NCBI RefSeq assembly: GCF_963676485.1
Contig: NZ_OY781114.1
Coordinates: 1,240,001 to 1,304,000, forward strand
Source: an uncultured Cohaesibacter sp.
Lineage (GTDB): Bacteria > Pseudomonadota > Alphaproteobacteria > Rhizobiales > Cohaesibacteraceae
Length of the DNA stretch: 64,000 nt
Direction of reading: 5' to 3'
Positions 62,173-64,000 of this stretch are shown in pieces. The notes under the pieces were generated by a model, which did no database searches, was not told where the DNA came from, and saw nothing but the letters and a program-made list of their open reading frames with translations. Positions within the stretch are counted from its first letter, which is position 1; the number at the start of each line of letters is the position of its first letter. The position numbers and the translations under genes are program-made.

Positions 62173-62967
62173 GCTCTAAAGTCATGAGCCCTGGTTCCTT
62201 ACCCATGGATGGCTCCGCCGGACGTCGACCTGTGCTGGCTATTATGACTTTCTTTGCGCCTCACCTGCATCCTGATGGCGCCAACTCTGCTTCCCTTATC
62301 TCCCCAGGTCTTTCTCCAAGCGCCAAGTAGCCAGTAAGCAGCCGAAGTGTGTCCTCCACCCTGTACGGGGCCCACGGCGGCCATATGACAGCCTATGGCT
62401 GCCCCTTGCTTTGAAGGGTACAGCGAAACGCCTGCGATTGCTGTCAGGCCTGTTTGTTTCTTTTCTGCATGAAGATGGATTGCTCGGTAAGACCGGGCGC
62501 GCATTGGCCCGCTTACGGCAAGCGGTAAAATGCAGGCGTCTTCCTTGCCCCCTACGCACCTGCGGAGAGCTGACTATGCGAACAATCATTCGGGGACATG
62601 CTATCTGACCCTCTTTTCGGGCACAGCAAGTCTGCTCAGGCTCGTTTCCACATAAAGGAACCTAAGGGCACATCGCTCCTGCGCATCAGGCAGAAAGAGC
62701 AACGACGGGGCATTTGAGAGCATGCTTCATGCTGCCGCTCAAGATACCGTTTTCTTTTTTGAAAACCCTCAAGGCGGACTGCCTGTCGGGAGAAGAATGT
62801 TCCATTTCGGCCTTCATGCCGAAATGCCAATATAAGGGTAAATCTTGAAATAACTTCGTATCAATCAGATTACGGCCAGTTGCCGTTATTGTCATGACCT
62901 CCTGTTGGTTCCTGCTCCGGTCCAGTATAAGCGGAGCCAAATGCAACCTATTTTGCGACCTTCTTGT
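62173..62967. other. Gene-free region with structured GC-rich core
   Basis: These 795 bases between two convergent units hold no convincing protein gene. Bases 62340-62600 are GC-rich with several hairpins, such as CAGCC-TAT-GGCTG near 62383 and CCGCTT-ACGGC-AAGCGG near 62509. It could be a dispersed repeat or structured RNA. Frames here translate to Arg-rich chains without ribosome-binding sites and are discounted. Confidence 0.5.
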
Positions 62968-63657
62968 CTAGCCCTGCTCAGTGAGAGCGTTGAACATATA
63001 GCCAAGATAACGTTTGGAATCGATGGGATCATAGCCAAGGCGCAGCTTCAGCTTTTTACGCAGCTTGCTAATATGGCTTTCCACGACGGTTTCTTCGACA
63101 TCTTCGTTCAGCAGCCCATAAACCGCATTATAGATCTGAGCGCGGCTCACGCGACGATCCCTGTTCTTGACAAGATATTCCAGAATGCGACGCTCACGAC
63201 GCGGAAGCTCGAGCGCTTCACCGCAAATCTCTGGGGAACGCCCGTCGAAATAGACACGGACATCGCCTTCTTCATGCTGCATTTCAGCTTCTACTCCTGC
63301 TCGACGGCTGATCACAGCAGCTCTGACGAGGATTTCTTTTACATGGATAGGTTTGCTAACCACATCATCAAAACCGGCTGCAAACAGATCCAGGGTCTGT
63401 TCCAGAGAGGTTTTGTCATTGAGTGCGATGAGGGGGGTTTTGCGGCAACGGGATCGAATGAGACCAGGATAACTGATCCTTTCCTCACAATCCCCCAGAA
63501 GGAAAGCTTCAACCGCATTGATATCTGTATCAGACAGAGAGGTAACCCAACTGCCGAATTCCTGCGGCACAATGCCGATGGAGGGCACACCTTCCCGCTG
63601 AAATCCGGCGGTATAGCCGTCAGACACCAGCTCCCGCTTTTCAATTAGTACGATCAT
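62968..63657 (-). CDS. Flagellar response regulator of the FtcR/Rem type
   Basis: This 229-residue OmpR-like regulator begins MIVLIEKRELVSDGYTAGFQ, closely resembling FtcR of Brucella and Rem of Sinorhizobium, which activate flagellar genes. The receiver region (residues 1-120) lacks a clear phosphoacceptor Asp in the usual place (AVEAFLLGDC), as in those proteins. The C-terminal winged helix (about 135-225) has LPRRERRILEYLVKNRDRRV, HISKLRKKLKLRLG and DSKRYLGYMF. ATG 63657 was chosen; a longer frame has a non-conserved Phe-rich tail. It faces the flagellar operon convergently. Phosphorylation may not control it. Confidence 0.88.
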   Translation of the reverse strand: MIVLIEKRELVSDGYTAGFQREGVPSIGIVPQEFGSWVTSLSDTDINAVEAFLLGDCEERISYPGLIRSRCRKTPLIALNDKTSLEQTLDLFAAGFDDVVSKPIHVKEILVRAAVISRRAGVEAEMQHEEGDVRVYFDGRSPEICGEALELPRRERRILEYLVKNRDRRVSRAQIYNAVYGLLNEDVEETVVESHISKLRKKLKLRLGYDPIDSKRYLGYMFNALTEQG

Positions 63658-64000
63658 TGAAATACTCCATTCTTGGTAGGTATAGAGGTATTGCAATGAC
63701 GCGCTGTCGTCACTAGAAAACACGCCCTTCAAGACAGCTTTCAGAAGGCGCGGGAAAAAAAATATAAATAGGAAAGGTGCCCTTTTAGTAGAATTATGTC
63801 TAAAACTGGCACTATTTTTCGGGAGGATTTTATTCAAGTGGGCTAATGCACTCGAGTTATTACAAAAATATGCTTCGACTTTGGCACAATCAAGGCATGG
63901 ATCAGGAAATAGTTAATGACTGTTTACAATTATATTCCACACATTCCAATAACACCATTGAAACAATAACTTTTCAAATTTTATGCTTTGGATAAGTTTT
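63658..64000 (-). promoter_or_regulatory. Upstream region of the FtcR-like gene
   Basis: These 343 bases are AT-rich toward the right edge and hold no visible gene. They should contain the promoter of the FtcR-like gene; no CtrA, FNR or sigma-54 motif was found. Confidence 0.4.

Noticed and set aside
62296-62589. 97-codon Arg-rich frame near fliQ
   Set aside because: No start signal and amino-acid bias typical of non-coding GC-rich DNA; treated as possible repeat or RNA.
1-64000. CRISPR arrays, insertion sequences, tRNA or rRNA genes
   Set aside because: No direct-repeat/spacer pattern, transposase motif, or tRNA/rRNA signature was found on inspection.

Overview
The window comes from an alphaproteobacterium, most likely a Hyphomicrobiales (Rhizobiales) member. 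The evidence is the rhizobial-type flagellar set: MotC, FlaF/FlbT, an FtcR/Rem-type regulator, a DUF1217 protein and rhizobial-type flagellins. Pyruvate-ferredoxin-type enzymes, an Nfn-type transhydrogenase, a sodium-pumping biotin decarboxylase and FNR-like boxes suggest a facultatively anaerobic, probably marine organism. A Cohaesibacter-like genus would fit, but that is inference. No rRNA, tRNA, insertion sequence or CRISPR array was recognised.

Layout. Bases 1-6433 (minus strand) hold the start of fliD, two near-identical 513-residue flagellins, a third 404-residue flagellin and an orphan ECF sigma factor. Bases 6434-7424 are a gene-free, very AT-rich gap. Bases 7425-12420 hold an RND efflux pump pair (inner-membrane pump and membrane-fusion protein), divergent from a MarR-family regulator with a perfect 22-base operator-like palindrome between them. 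Bases 12600-32994 form a redox island. It starts with a very long pyruvate:ferredoxin oxidoreductase-type protein and a fused NfnB-NfnA protein (minus strand). A four-gene Na+-translocating decarboxylase operon follows, and then a five-gene plus-strand operon: NfnA, NfnB, KorA, KorB and a 744-residue protein that looks like a catalytically dead TPP-domain paralogue carrying a ferredoxin. Both oxidoreductase operons have FNR-type boxes upstream.

Bases 33101-62135 are the main flagellar cluster. The minus-strand operon is motA-fliM-(membrane coiled coil)-fliN-fliG-flhB-(hypothetical). The plus-strand genes are a DUF1217 gene, flgF, a hypothetical, fliI, a flgJ-type rod-binding gene, a flgN-like gene, a fliL-like gene, flhA, fliR and a fliJ-like gene. 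A fourth, rhizobial-type flagellin follows, then fliF, fliH-like, motB, motC, fliK, a lytic transglycosylase, flgE, flgK, flgL, flaF, flbT, flgD and fliQ. An FtcR/Rem-like regulator converges at 62968-63657. The rod, ring and remaining export genes (flgBCG, flgHI, fliE, fliP, flgA) are not in the window.

How it works together. The flagellar genes would build export gate, switch, stator, hook and filament in order, with FtcR acting on transcription and FlbT/FlaF on flagellin mRNA. Two flagellin leaders can fold to hide their ribosome-binding site, a plausible target for FlbT. In the redox island, two ferredoxin-linked 2-oxoacid oxidoreductases are each paired with an NAD(P)H:ferredoxin transhydrogenase module, and a Na+-pumping decarboxylase sits between them. 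This looks like a compact anaerobic carbon, electron and ion-gradient module. Its most novel-looking part is the dead TPP-domain protein of the Kor operon, whose architecture matches the C-terminal half of the long oxidoreductase.
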